Origin: an uncultured Bacilli bacterium
GTDB lineage: Bacteria; Bacillota_I; Bacilli_A; RF39; UBA660
Assembly: GCA_934130105.1 (NCBI GenBank)
Contig: CAKOXL010000003.1
Location: 1-64,000 of the forward strand
DNA length: 64,000 bases
Direction: 5' to 3'
Positions 42,801 through 52,796 of this stretch are shown piece by piece. Every line of letters begins with the position of its first letter. Position 1 is the first letter of the stretch. Made by a program: the position numbers and the translations under genes. The notes beneath the pieces are model-generated. The model had not been told where the DNA came from, did not search any database, and was given only the letters and a program-made list of their open reading frames with translations.

Positions 42801-43439
42801 TTAACTTAAAAAATCATCTACACTCTTTTTAATTTTGTCTAATTCATAGCCAAAAGCAAGACAAGTATTCCATCCACATTTCTTTGCAGCCAAAATATTT
42901 TGATAATCATCATCTATAAATAAAATATCTTCTGGCTTTACTTTTAAATCGTCTAAAACATATTTATATATTTTTTCATCTGGTTTTCTCATACCAATTT
43001 CAAACGATAAATAAACATAATCAAATTTACTTAAATCATACTGATCATTTATCCTTTTCTTATCAAAATACATCAAATTAGACAAAATAGCAATTTTGCA
43101 TCTACTTTTTAAAGAATGTGCATAATCAACAACATCTTTATAATATTTAACTGCTTTAAATTCTTCCTCATATAAATTGATAAAATCTTCATAGGCAATA
43201 TTAATTCCTAAACTTTTTTGTAAAAAATCAACATACCTTTTTACTTCTTTTAAATCAGATACAGTGCCAATATTAACTCCATCAGGTGTTTTATTTACCC
43301 ATTTACTTAGGATTTCTTCATCAGACAAACTACTGTCAATTCTTTTAATCATTCTAATTTTAGCATCATTTAAATCTTTCATGTCACATTCATGACTTTC
43401 TACGATTCCGCCCCAATCAAATATTACAACTTTATTCAT
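42801..43439 (-). CDS. HAD-superfamily hydrolase (subfamily IA)
   Basis: 212 residues from ATG of MNKVVIFDWGG (GGAGG at good distance; an ATG five codons earlier is within that site). Motif I is FDWGGIVES with nucleophile Asp8 but Gly at the +2 position usually held by the acid/base Asp, as in YihX-like or dehalogenase-like members. Motif II is AILSN, motif III the Lys in MRKPDEKIY, motif IV FIDDDYQN. Likely a small-molecule phosphatase or dehalogenase-like enzyme; substrate unknown. Downstream of polC by about 70 bases. Confidence 0.88.
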   Translation of the reverse strand: MNKVVIFDWGGIVESHECDMKDLNDAKIRMIKRIDSSLSDEEILSKWVNKTPDGVNIGTVSDLKEVKRYVDFLQKSLGINIAYEDFINLYEEEFKAVKYYKDVVDYAHSLKSRCKIAILSNLMYFDKKRINDQYDLSKFDYVYLSFEIGMRKPDEKIYKYVLDDLKVKPEDILFIDDDYQNILAAKKCGWNTCLAFGYELDKIKKSVDDFLS

Positions 43440-43512
43440 CAATAATTCCTCCACCCTTAATTACTTTTTAAACTAATACTATAATAACACAAAGATATTA
43501 AAGAAATACAAT

Positions 43513-46500
43513 TTAGAATAAAGTCATCTGACTAGATTCTGGTAAATCTTTTAAAATACCCATAATACGCATTTTATCAATTAACGTCTGCGATATCTTA
43601 GCACGTTTTTGTAAATCTTCAACACTTAAAAATTCTTTATTTTGTCTTTCAGCTACAATGTTTTGAGCAACAGTATCACCAAGTCCATCAATTGAATTAA
43701 ATGGTGGATATATTTCTGTATCACTTGCTGCCTTCCAAACAGTAGCCTCACTTTTATATAAATCTACATTCAAGAATTTAATACCACGAGCACTAGCTTC
43801 TAACGCAATCTTTAAACTTTCAAGTTGGCCATTTTCCTTATTAGTTGCTTCATAACCTTTTTCTTTGATATCCATAATACGATTTTTAATTGGAGTATAA
43901 CCACCTATCATAGCTTCGATATCAACATCTGTTGCTTTAGAAGAATACCATGAAGCATAAAAATATACTGGCATATGAACCTTATACCATGCAATTCTAA
44001 AAGCACTAATAACATAAGCTGCGGCATGCGCTTTTGGGAACATATATTTAATCTTACGACAAGATTCAATGAACCACTCTGGAATATCTGCTTCTCTCAT
44101 TGTTTCTACATGACTTTTCCAAGTTTCTGGATCTTTACTAGCTTTTCCTTTACGAACAAACTCCATAATTTTGAAAGCTTTAATAGGTTTTACGCCATGA
44201 TACATTAAATAAACCATAATATCATCACGACAGCCAATTGTTTCTTTAAATGGTACTTGAATATTACCATTCTCATCTGGAGTACATAAATCTTTAGCAT
44301 TACCAAGCCATACATCAGTACCATGTGACAAACCTGATATTTTAATAAGTTCGGCAAAGGTTGTTGGCTTAGTATCTTCAACTAACTGAATCGTAAATGG
44401 TGTACCAAATTCAGGGATACCTAAAGTACCCGTATTACACATAATTTCTTCTTTTGTAACTCCAAGAGCTTTAGTTGATGTAAAAATACTCATAGTTTCC
44501 TTATCATCAAGTGGAACCTTCATAATATCAGTACCAGACTGTAGTTGAATCAAACGAAGTTGTGTAGGATCAGAATGACCTAAAATATCTAGTTTTAACA
44601 CACACTCTTCAATAGAGTGATAATCAAAATGGGTTGTTCTCCAAGCTGATGTTGGATCTTCTGCTGGAAATTGGAATGGCGTAAAGTCAAAACAATCTTT
44701 ATAATCCGGAATAACGACAATACCACCAGGATGTTGGCCGGTTGTTCTTTTAACACCTGTACAGCCAATAGCTAAACGCTCAACTTCAGCAGTACGCATA
44801 TTCATAATACCCTTATCCTCTAAATAACCCTTTACAAAACCAAAAGCTGTTTTATCAGCAACAGTACCAATAGTACCAGCACGATAAACATTATCTTTAC
44901 CAAATAGTACCTTTGTATAAGCATGGGTAGAAGCTTGATTTAAATCGGAAAAGTTTAAGTCAATATCAGGTACTTTATCTGCATTGAATCCTAAGAAAGT
45001 AGCGAATGGCATATCTTGTCCATCTTTTAAAAGTGGAATATGACAATTAGGACACTCTTTATCTGGTAAATCAAAACCTGAAGAATAAGTAGCACCAAGT
45101 GAATTACCATCTTCATCTTCAAAAATACTAAGTTTACACTTACTACAACGGTAGTGAGCTGATAACGGATTAACTTCTGTAATTCCCATCATGGTAGCTA
45201 CGAAACTAGATCCAACGGAACCACGGGAACCAACTAGATACCCTTCATCATTAGAGTGCTTAACAAGTCTTTGGGCAATTAAGTAAATAGGGTCAAATCC
45301 AGCACCAATAACGCCACCTAAAGAAGCCTTTAGTTTTTTCTCTAAGCTATCATCATCTAACTCTTCTTCACTTGTTTCTTTTAAATACTTTCTAACCTGA
45401 TTAAAAACACTATCCCTACCATTTACGATTACCTCATGAAGCCTTTTAAAAGATTCTACTTTTAATTCTTCACCTTCTAAATCTTTTAAATCATATTTAA
45501 TAGAAGTTAAAACAATATCACCATAAAGCTCAGTTCCTAATCTTTCTTCAATTGAATAAGGTAAAGGATCTCCATACCAATCATTAGCCTTAGTATAAAC
45601 TAAGTCTGTAACTACTCTAGGACAATCCAAATAACTCTTTTCATCATCACTTTTAACACGTGGTGAAAATGGCGTTCCACCAGTATCAGGAATAACCTCT
45701 ATTTCATCTACCATATCTAAAACCTTATTGGTGTTTTCTACAACTATTTTGTAAGCTAAATCTTTATCAAGGAAAGAAAAGTCATTTAACATTTCTTCTG
45801 TTGTTCTAAAATGCTGTGATGGAATAGAAGTAATATCCTTTTTCGCTAAAGGGTGTCTTCCACCACCTGGCACTTTTTGATTTACGATAATTTCACGATA
45901 AATCTTATCTCCTCTTTCAAAATGATGAACATCACCTGTTGCAACAATAATTTTACCAGCATCCATTGTGGCATTAATAATTTTTATTAAATGATTTTTT
46001 AATTCCTTATCGTCTTTAAAATCACCCATTTGTAGTAAATGATCATATACTTCAGGAGGTTGTACTTCTACATAATCATAAAAGTTAATAACATTGGTTA
46101 ATTCTTCCCCCTCTTTACTTCTAGCTTCTGTAAATACTTCTGATTCATAACAACCACTACCAATTAAAAGTCCTTCTCTTAATTCGTTCAATTTACTTCT
46201 TAAAATACGTGGCGTTTTATATAAATAAGTAGTATTAGCAAGTGAAATAATCTTAAATAAATTTTTAAGTCCTACTTGGTTTAAGGCAATTGCATTAAAG
46301 TGGAAAGTTCGACCAAATTTATAAATTTCATCTTTAGAAACTAGTTTCTCTAAATCACTAATTTTTTCAAACTTTTGCATCTCTAGTTTCTTTAACATTT
46401 TACTAAATACATAGGCAGTTCCCTCAGCATCATAATCTGCTCTATGGTGGGCATCCTCTTCCCAAGGTACATCATATCTTTTAACAAGAGCTGATAAAGA

Positions 46501-48300
46501 ATGTCTACTAAACCCTTGATCTAGGGTACGAGAAAGTTCTAAGGTATCAATAACTGTATTTTGAAACTCTCCTAAATTATACTTTTTCATAGCCATCTCA
46601 ATAAATGAAATATCAAACTTTGCATTATGAGCAACCATTGGTAAATTACCAGTCCACTCTAAGAACATTTTTGTAACTTCTTCTTCTGATTTTTTTCCTC
46701 TTACCATATCATCTGTAATACAAGTAAGTTCAGTAATTTTATCTGGAATGTGTCTTTTTGGATCTATCAATTCATCAAAACGATCAATAATTTCGCCATC
46801 TTTAATCTTAACGGCACCAATTTCAATCATCTGGTCAGCGCCACCTGCATTAAAACCGGTTGTTTCTGTATCGAAAACTACATAAGTATTATGAAGTAAA
46901 TCATCATCAGTTGGTCTTACTACAATATTAACGACATCATCTACTAGTGTTAATTCAGTACCATAAAGTCCTTTAAAAATAGGAGGATTTTTTAACTCTT
47001 CTTTTTTCTGTTCTAATTCGTTCGAAAGTTCTAATTTAACATTTTCATCTGTTTCTTCACTAATTTTTGTCTCTAACTCTTCTATCTTTTCCTTTATCTT
47101 TTTACGAACACCTTTATTATGACCTTTAATAATACCAAAGGAAATAGGAAATGCTTGACAGCCATTATGATCTGTAATTGCAACTCCTCTATATCCCATT
47201 TGAATGGTGCGTTCTACTAATTCACAAGTATGTTTTCCCAAATCAAGTTTGGTAACGCCATCCATTTGACTCATCATAGTATGGGCATGAAGTTCAACTC
47301 TTTTAACTGGTGCATTATCTTCTATCTTGTTTGTCTCTTTATTTACAATATTAATATCTCTAGCATTTAATACTAATTCTTTAGAAAATTGATCATTTTT
47401 AGTATATCCGCGTATAATAAACCATTTTCCATCTTTTAAAGTTTTTTTCTTAGTATTAAAATCCTCTTCACCACGGCAAAAAACTTTACAGTAAATACTA
47501 TCAGAATAATCTGTAATTTTTAAAGTAATAATTTTAAAATCCGTTTTACTAGATTCAAAATAATCTACTCCAAAAACATAACCCTCAACAGTAATAGGAT
47601 CCATCTCACCTACTATATTCTTAATTTGGGTAGGAGTATCATTAATTGTTCTACCAACAATAGCATTTGGATTATCATCTTTCTTTTCTTTATGAAAATT
47701 GTTATTATAATTACCATTATTACTACGATAATTACTTTTTTCTGTATCAGTTGAAGTATTAGTATCAATGGTAATATCCTTTTTTATATCATTTAAATCA
47801 GAAAGAATCGCATTTTTTATAGAATTATCTTTTTCTGGATTTAAAAATATATCAAGTGGTGTATCAAATCCTGCTAAAAATAAAATATAATTTAACTTAG
47901 GTAATATTTGCTGTAACTGTTTTTCTTCTTCATTATTACTTACTTCTATTTTAAAGTCATCAATTATTAAATTATCATTAAAAATACTAGAAAAAAGTAA
48001 AATATCTCTACATTTTTCTAAAGCATATAAATAATAATCATTCAACTTACTTAAATCTTTATTACTAGCTACTACTTGAATATAAACACTCTTTACATTA
48101 CGAAAAGCATTATCAGATAACTCAACTAAAGTCTTATAGTCATCAACATCAAGCGTACTTTCACTGTTAAGTACAAACGTCCAACTTCCATTTTTTTCGT
48201 TAACTTTAACTTTCTCAAGTGTAATTCCACTTAATTTATTTCTAGTATTACTATCTAAATTAATCTGATCAAATAAGATATTTATTTTATTTTCTTTCAT
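43513..48300 (-). CDS. polC: DNA polymerase III PolC-type alpha subunit
   Basis: Main replicative polymerase of low-GC Gram-positives. Start at ATG of MKENKINILFDQ, with GGGGGTAG before it; an ATG ten codons earlier has no site. Domains in order: N-terminal domain; OB fold (about 225-325); PHP (VELHAHTMMSQMDG near 334); inserted DEDDh proofreading exonuclease (VFDTETTGF near 473, HNAKFD, HHRADYDAEG); rest of PHP; polymerase palm (PDIDLNFSD near 1112); zinc-binding cysteines (CSKCKLSIF and CPNCH); and helix-hairpin region at the end. 1595 residues, somewhat longer than usual. All catalytic motifs intact. Confidence 0.97.
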   Translation of the reverse strand: MKENKINILFDQINLDSNTRNKLSGITLEKVKVNEKNGSWTFVLNSESTLDVDDYKTLVELSDNAFRNVKSVYIQVVASNKDLSKLNDYYLYALEKCRDILLFSSIFNDNLIIDDFKIEVSNNEEEKQLQQILPKLNYILFLAGFDTPLDIFLNPEKDNSIKNAILSDLNDIKKDITIDTNTSTDTEKSNYRSNNGNYNNNFHKEKKDDNPNAIVGRTINDTPTQIKNIVGEMDPITVEGYVFGVDYFESSKTDFKIITLKITDYSDSIYCKVFCRGEEDFNTKKKTLKDGKWFIIRGYTKNDQFSKELVLNARDINIVNKETNKIEDNAPVKRVELHAHTMMSQMDGVTKLDLGKHTCELVERTIQMGYRGVAITDHNGCQAFPISFGIIKGHNKGVRKKIKEKIEELETKISEETDENVKLELSNELEQKKEELKNPPIFKGLYGTELTLVDDVVNIVVRPTDDDLLHNTYVVFDTETTGFNAGGADQMIEIGAVKIKDGEIIDRFDELIDPKRHIPDKITELTCITDDMVRGKKSEEEVTKMFLEWTGNLPMVAHNAKFDISFIEMAMKKYNLGEFQNTVIDTLELSRTLDQGFSRHSLSALVKRYDVPWEEDAHHRADYDAEGTAYVFSKMLKKLEMQKFEKISDLEKLVSKDEIYKFGRTFHFNAIALNQVGLKNLFKIISLANTTYLYKTPRILRSKLNELREGLLIGSGCYESEVFTEARSKEGEELTNVINFYDYVEVQPPEVYDHLLQMGDFKDDKELKNHLIKIINATMDAGKIIVATGDVHHFERGDKIYREIIVNQKVPGGGRHPLAKKDITSIPSQHFRTTEEMLNDFSFLDKDLAYKIVVENTNKVLDMVDEIEVIPDTGGTPFSPRVKSDDEKSYLDCPRVVTDLVYTKANDWYGDPLPYSIEERLGTELYGDIVLTSIKYDLKDLEGEELKVESFKRLHEVIVNGRDSVFNQVRKYLKETSEEELDDDSLEKKLKASLGGVIGAGFDPIYLIAQRLVKHSNDEGYLVGSRGSVGSSFVATMMGITEVNPLSAHYRCSKCKLSIFEDEDGNSLGATYSSGFDLPDKECPNCHIPLLKDGQDMPFATFLGFNADKVPDIDLNFSDLNQASTHAYTKVLFGKDNVYRAGTIGTVADKTAFGFVKGYLEDKGIMNMRTAEVERLAIGCTGVKRTTGQHPGGIVVIPDYKDCFDFTPFQFPAEDPTSAWRTTHFDYHSIEECVLKLDILGHSDPTQLRLIQLQSGTDIMKVPLDDKETMSIFTSTKALGVTKEEIMCNTGTLGIPEFGTPFTIQLVEDTKPTTFAELIKISGLSHGTDVWLGNAKDLCTPDENGNIQVPFKETIGCRDDIMVYLMYHGVKPIKAFKIMEFVRKGKASKDPETWKSHVETMREADIPEWFIESCRKIKYMFPKAHAAAYVISAFRIAWYKVHMPVYFYASWYSSKATDVDIEAMIGGYTPIKNRIMDIKEKGYEATNKENGQLESLKIALEASARGIKFLNVDLYKSEATVWKAASDTEIYPPFNSIDGLGDTVAQNIVAERQNKEFLSVEDLQKRAKISQTLIDKMRIMGILKDLPESSQMTLF

Positions 48301-48354
48301 TTGTACACTACCCCCAGCAAGTAAATACACCTTTTAAATCTAGCAACTATAATA

Positions 48355-49182
48355 TCATAATATTTCTAATTGGTTAATCCTAATAATTCTTTTTTGATTA
48401 TTAATACAAAATTCTATAAATTCAAATAAGTTCATATTCTTCAAATTATAATCAATAACATATCTATCTATTTCAAAAACTATACCATCGCGCATCATAT
48501 AGCTTGGAAAATCTTCTTTATCAGCCCCTAAATACATTAACCAATATGGATAAATTTGTCTTTTTAAGAACGTTAATGTTTTATCACCTTGTTGATAAGT
48601 ACTAACACCACTAAGTCTTGTATAAAGTTCACTAGTAGCAAATTCCAAAATGACATCAACAAATTCTTTATATTTTTTCTCAAACTTACCAAGCTCATTT
48701 TTTATTATATAATAAAATATACTACTAAGTACTAATGGCCCATTCTTTAAATCTTTTTTATTACCCCAACCAATCGTTGTACATCCTTCTTTAACTAAAA
48801 CCGAATCCATAATGGGATGAAGAACAACTATATCATAGTTTTCTTTTAATGGAAACTTCAAAATATCTTTAATATTTTTATTTAAATCTTTTTTATATTG
48901 ATCCCAAATTTTCAATAATCCCAATCTATGTTTTTCAGTATCATCTTTCAAAGTAATAAATAAATCAGTCTCAAAAACTAAATTATATAAAGTATCATCA
49001 TCCGGAATAAAGTTTTTAATATCAGAAAGCATTTCATCTTTATCTTTGGAAATACTATTATACTGTTTACGATAAGTTGTATATAACTTTTGTTTAAAGG
49101 TATGAACAACCTCAGAAAAAGAACTTCCAAATAATAGATTCCATGTTAATAAATAGTCACTCAATAAAAAATGAAGTCTCAT
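48355..49182 (-). CDS. Unknown protein between polC and dnaE
   Basis: About 275 residues from the ATG of MRLHFLLSDYLL (AAGGTAG upstream; an ATG 12 codons earlier lacks a site). Soluble and rich in aromatic and charged residues. Conserved-looking patches: HPIMDSVLVKEGCTTIGWGN, ATSELYTRLSGVSTY and YPYWLMYLGADKEDFPSYM. No motif allows a family call. It ends in TGA, one of only two such stops found here. It lies about 55 bases before polC on the same strand and may be cotranscribed. Function unknown. Confidence 0.75.
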   Translation of the reverse strand: MRLHFLLSDYLLTWNLLFGSSFSEVVHTFKQKLYTTYRKQYNSISKDKDEMLSDIKNFIPDDDTLYNLVFETDLFITLKDDTEKHRLGLLKIWDQYKKDLNKNIKDILKFPLKENYDIVVLHPIMDSVLVKEGCTTIGWGNKKDLKNGPLVLSSIFYYIIKNELGKFEKKYKEFVDVILEFATSELYTRLSGVSTYQQGDKTLTFLKRQIYPYWLMYLGADKEDFPSYMMRDGIVFEIDRYVIDYNLKNMNLFEFIEFCINNQKRIIRINQLEIL

Positions 49183-49372
49183 TCTATCACTACCTTTTCT
49201 ATAAATACAATATATCATAAAATTATATGAGATGAAACTATTTTTCCTAGTTTTAACGACTTTTTAATGCAAGTTAACTAATACTTAACCTATTTATTAT
49301 TTACTTGCATTAATTTACATTTATATATATTCAAGACTAAAATCTGTAATAAAATAAAGGCTAATATTTACA

Positions 49373-52309
49373 TTAATTAAGCTTCTTAATTTTACTAACA
49401 ACAATTTGATAACTATCAAATCTTTTTTCAACTTTACCATTTATACTTAAAACATCACCAATTTTAATATCAGAATAACTTTGATATATTTTAGGAAATA
49501 GGATAAAATTAGCCATAGAATATTCATCACTTCCATCAAAAAACATCATATCATCACCGTTTTTTGTCCTAGTTGTTTTTATTCTTTCAACAAGTACTAC
49601 AACATTTATATTTTTATCAAAATAATTAGAAATCAAATTAAGAGAAATATCATGATTAACATCATTTTTGTAGAATGAAACCGGATGGTTACTTAAATAA
49701 ATTCCAAATAACTCTTTTTCCATACGAATCAAATCATAATTAGAATATTCTTCCTTAACTTCAAGTTCTGGTTTTAAAACATATTGAGGATCAAGAGTAT
49801 CAATCAATTCACTATAATTAATAATAGCATCAAGATTATCTATATATGTTTTTCTATTAATATTAAAGCAATCAAAGCACCCAGCTAATATAAGTGATTC
49901 TAATACATTACGATTAAGTCCCTTAACTTTTGTTAAAAAATCAAAAATATCACTGTAACCATCCCCACGTTTTGATACAATTTGATTACAAATAACACTA
50001 CCAATTCCATGAATACCAGAAAATGGATAATAAATTCCATCAGGAAAAACCGTAAAACTGCAATCACTATGATTAATACATGGTTTTAAGACACTTATTT
50101 TTAAGTTTTTTACCTCCATAATATATTCTTTTAGTTTCTCATCACTTCCAATAACAGAAGTAAGTAAGCTGCTATAAAAATATTTTGGATAATAATATTT
50201 TAAATATGCCATTTTATAAGCAATCATAGAATAAGCAACTGAATGGCTACGATTAAACCCATAATTAGCAAAACTCAAAATTAAATCAAAAATCTGTTTA
50301 CTCGTTTCGCTAGAATGTCCATTTTGAACACATTTTGAAATAAATCTTTCTTCTTCCGCTTTCAAAACATCCATCTTTTTCTTGCTCATAGCACGCCTTA
50401 AGATATCAGCTTCGCCTAATGTATAACCTGCTAAAGAATTAGCTATTTGCATAATTTGTTCCTGGTAAATAATAATGCCATATGTACTTTTTAAAATTGG
50501 TTCTAATGCATAATCTAAATAAGTAATTTCTTCTAAACCATGTTTTCTTCTAATATAAGAGTCAATATTTTGAGCTGGACCAGGTCTAAATAAAGCAATT
50601 GCAGCAAAAATATCCTCAAATGAATTAGGTTTTAGTTTCTTAAGAAAATTTTTCATCCCTTCACTTTCAAATTGAAAAATACCAGTTGTATCTGCTCTAG
50701 CAAATAAATTAAGTACATTTTTATCATCAAGCAAAATACTATTAAAATCAATTTTTATTTTTTCAACTTTAAAAATATCATCTATTATATTCATAATAGT
50801 AGTTAACGTTTTAAGTCCCAAGAAGTCCATCTTTAATAATCCTAATTCCTCAAGATACTCCATTGTATAGCCTGTCAAATACATACCATCAGATACAGTT
50901 AATGGAATAACATCATCTAAATCCTTCTTACACATAACTATACCAGCAGCATGACTAGAGATATGCCTTGGAAATCCTTCAATAAAAGATGCTACTTTAA
51001 ATAATTTTATTAACCTTTCATCACTATCTATCATTCTTTTAAACTCAGGATCTTTTGCATAAAAATCTTTTAATTTAAGTTTAGTAAAATTAGGAATTTT
51101 CTTAGTAATCAAATCAACTTGATAAGTAGCTACATTTAAAACTCTGCTAACATCTCTAAGTGATTGTTTAGCTGCCAAAGTACCAAAAGTAACAATTCCA
51201 CTAACTCGTTTACTACCGTATTTATTAACAACATAATTAATCACCTGATCACGATATATATCAGGAAAATCAGTATCAATATCAGGCATAGTAACTCTTT
51301 CTGGATTTAAAAATCTTTCAAATAATAAATCATATTTTATAGGGTCTATATCAGTAATACCAAGTGAATAACATACAAGCGAACCAGCACCACTACCACG
51401 ACCAGGTCCTACTAGTATTTTATTTTTCTTAGCATATTTGATAAAATCATAGACAACTAAGAAATAATTTGAAAAGCCCATTTTTAGAATAATATCTAAC
51501 TCATAATTAAGCCTATTAGCATAACTTTCTCTAACTTTTCCTTGAAATCTCTTATTTAAACCAAAGCTAGATAATTTTACCAAATATTCATGACTACTTA
51601 AGCCATTTGTCTCACTGTAAATAGGTAATAATAATTCTGATTTTGGAAATTCTAAATTACATAAATCAGCTATTTTATTTGTTGTAAATAAACCTTCATT
51701 ACTAGTTAGTTCATAAATATTAGGAATATCTAACGAAAAATTATCAACTTCATAATTAACATTATCAGCTATCGTTTTTCCATCTCTTATCATGTATAAG
51801 TATTTTAAATACTCACTATCATTCTCATTAATATATAAATTTTTTCTTAAAAATACTATATTATTAGTAATAGACTTAGCATCATTTTCCTCTTTATTAT
51901 TAGAATATCCTAAATATAACTCATCAATAATACTAGTAAGCAACTTATAGGTATTTAAAAACTGTACAGGAACAATTACGATAACTGAATTATGATACTT
52001 TAAAATATCATCAATTTCTACTTTTCTTTCAGACTGAATAGTAGAAAGTTTTATTAATGTTTTATAACCAACATAGTCTTTAGCATACATTAAAATAGTA
52101 TCATTTTCTAATGATATTTCAAGTCCTATAATTGGCTTAATATTTAGACCTTTACACTTTTTATAAAACTCCATTACACCAAACATATTATTGTCAGTAA
52201 TAGCTACTTGAGAATAATTATGATTCTTTAAAAAATGTAATAAATTATCAATACTAATTAAACTAGATAATAATGAATAGTTAGTTTTTACATAAAGCGG
52301 TGTGTACAT
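49373..52309 (-). CDS. dnaE: DNA polymerase III alpha subunit DnaE
   Basis: Second C-family polymerase, which in Firmicutes extends primers for PolC and supports lagging-strand and damage-tolerant synthesis. N-terminal PHP domain is degenerate (YVKTNYSLLSS in place of the metal-binding HxH). Polymerase core has GPGRGSGAGSLVCYSL, catalytic PDIDTDFPD (near 341-349) and FPRHISSHAAGIV; then YQEQIM and SHSVAYSMIAY. A C-terminal OB domain ends the protein. 978 residues, the short Firmicute type without exonuclease. RBS GGAGG. Confidence 0.96.
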   Translation of the reverse strand: MYTPLYVKTNYSLLSSLISIDNLLHFLKNHNYSQVAITDNNMFGVMEFYKKCKGLNIKPIIGLEISLENDTILMYAKDYVGYKTLIKLSTIQSERKVEIDDILKYHNSVIVIVPVQFLNTYKLLTSIIDELYLGYSNNKEENDAKSITNNIVFLRKNLYINENDSEYLKYLYMIRDGKTIADNVNYEVDNFSLDIPNIYELTSNEGLFTTNKIADLCNLEFPKSELLLPIYSETNGLSSHEYLVKLSSFGLNKRFQGKVRESYANRLNYELDIILKMGFSNYFLVVYDFIKYAKKNKILVGPGRGSGAGSLVCYSLGITDIDPIKYDLLFERFLNPERVTMPDIDTDFPDIYRDQVINYVVNKYGSKRVSGIVTFGTLAAKQSLRDVSRVLNVATYQVDLITKKIPNFTKLKLKDFYAKDPEFKRMIDSDERLIKLFKVASFIEGFPRHISSHAAGIVMCKKDLDDVIPLTVSDGMYLTGYTMEYLEELGLLKMDFLGLKTLTTIMNIIDDIFKVEKIKIDFNSILLDDKNVLNLFARADTTGIFQFESEGMKNFLKKLKPNSFEDIFAAIALFRPGPAQNIDSYIRRKHGLEEITYLDYALEPILKSTYGIIIYQEQIMQIANSLAGYTLGEADILRRAMSKKKMDVLKAEEERFISKCVQNGHSSETSKQIFDLILSFANYGFNRSHSVAYSMIAYKMAYLKYYYPKYFYSSLLTSVIGSDEKLKEYIMEVKNLKISVLKPCINHSDCSFTVFPDGIYYPFSGIHGIGSVICNQIVSKRGDGYSDIFDFLTKVKGLNRNVLESLILAGCFDCFNINRKTYIDNLDAIINYSELIDTLDPQYVLKPELEVKEEYSNYDLIRMEKELFGIYLSNHPVSFYKNDVNHDISLNLISNYFDKNINVVVLVERIKTTRTKNGDDMMFFDGSDEYSMANFILFPKIYQSYSDIKIGDVLSINGKVEKRFDSYQIVVSKIKKLN

Positions 52310-52463
52310 AATTATTCCTCCTGTTAATATCTTACCACAAATTACTATGATTTACTTAAAAATAAAATTAAAAACTGCCTAATAATAGGTAATAATATAG
52401 AATTAATTAAAAGCAAGATAAAAAATAAATATAGATAAAAACTAACAAAATAAGGTAAAATAT

Positions 52464-52492
52464 TTGACTAAAATTAAAATATATGATAAAGT
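52464..52492 (+). promoter_or_regulatory. Promoter of rpmB
   Basis: TTGACT (52464-52469), 17-base spacer, TAAAGT (52487-52492). It leaves a short leader before AAGGAGG and the L28 start. Confidence 0.5.
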
Positions 52493-52535
52493 TATAAGCG
52501 CAAGTTAATTTATGTATCAAAAGGAGGAAGTTGAA

Positions 52536-52727
52536 ATGGCAGTTAAAGTTACCAATAAAAAACCTTTATTCGGAAATAAACGTTCTCATGCTTTAAACGC
52601 AACTCGTAAAAAACAAGGTGTTAATCTTCAAGTTGTTAGATTAGAAGATGGAACAAGAGTTAGAGTAAGCGCTAGAGAATTAAGAACAGCAAGAAAAGAT
52701 GTAAAAGTTGAAGAAGTTACTGAATAG
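52536..52727 (+). CDS. rpmB: 50S ribosomal protein L28
   Basis: 63 residues starting MAVKVTNKKPLFGNKRSHALNATRKK, the standard L28 N-terminus (the first Met is at the ATG preceded by AAGGAGG; an ATG eight codons earlier lies upstream of that site and is not used). The C-terminus VRVSARELRTARK is typical. Single gene on the plus strand, divergent from dnaE and convergent with valS, with a terminator in between. No Cys pairs, so the zinc-free form. Confidence 0.96.
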   Translation: MAVKVTNKKPLFGNKRSHALNATRKKQGVNLQVVRLEDGTRVRVSARELRTARKDVKVEEVTE

Positions 52728-52755
52728 TACTTCTTTTTATTTTTAATAACAACCA

Positions 52756-52792
52756 AAAAAGCACCCTAAATAAAATAGGATGCTTTTTTATA
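52756..52792. terminator. Bidirectional terminator between rpmB and valS
   Basis: GCACCCTA (52761-52768) pairs with TAGGATGC (52776-52783) with one A-C mismatch; A-run before and T-run after, so it can work both ways. Confidence 0.8.
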
Positions 52793-52796
52793 TAAA

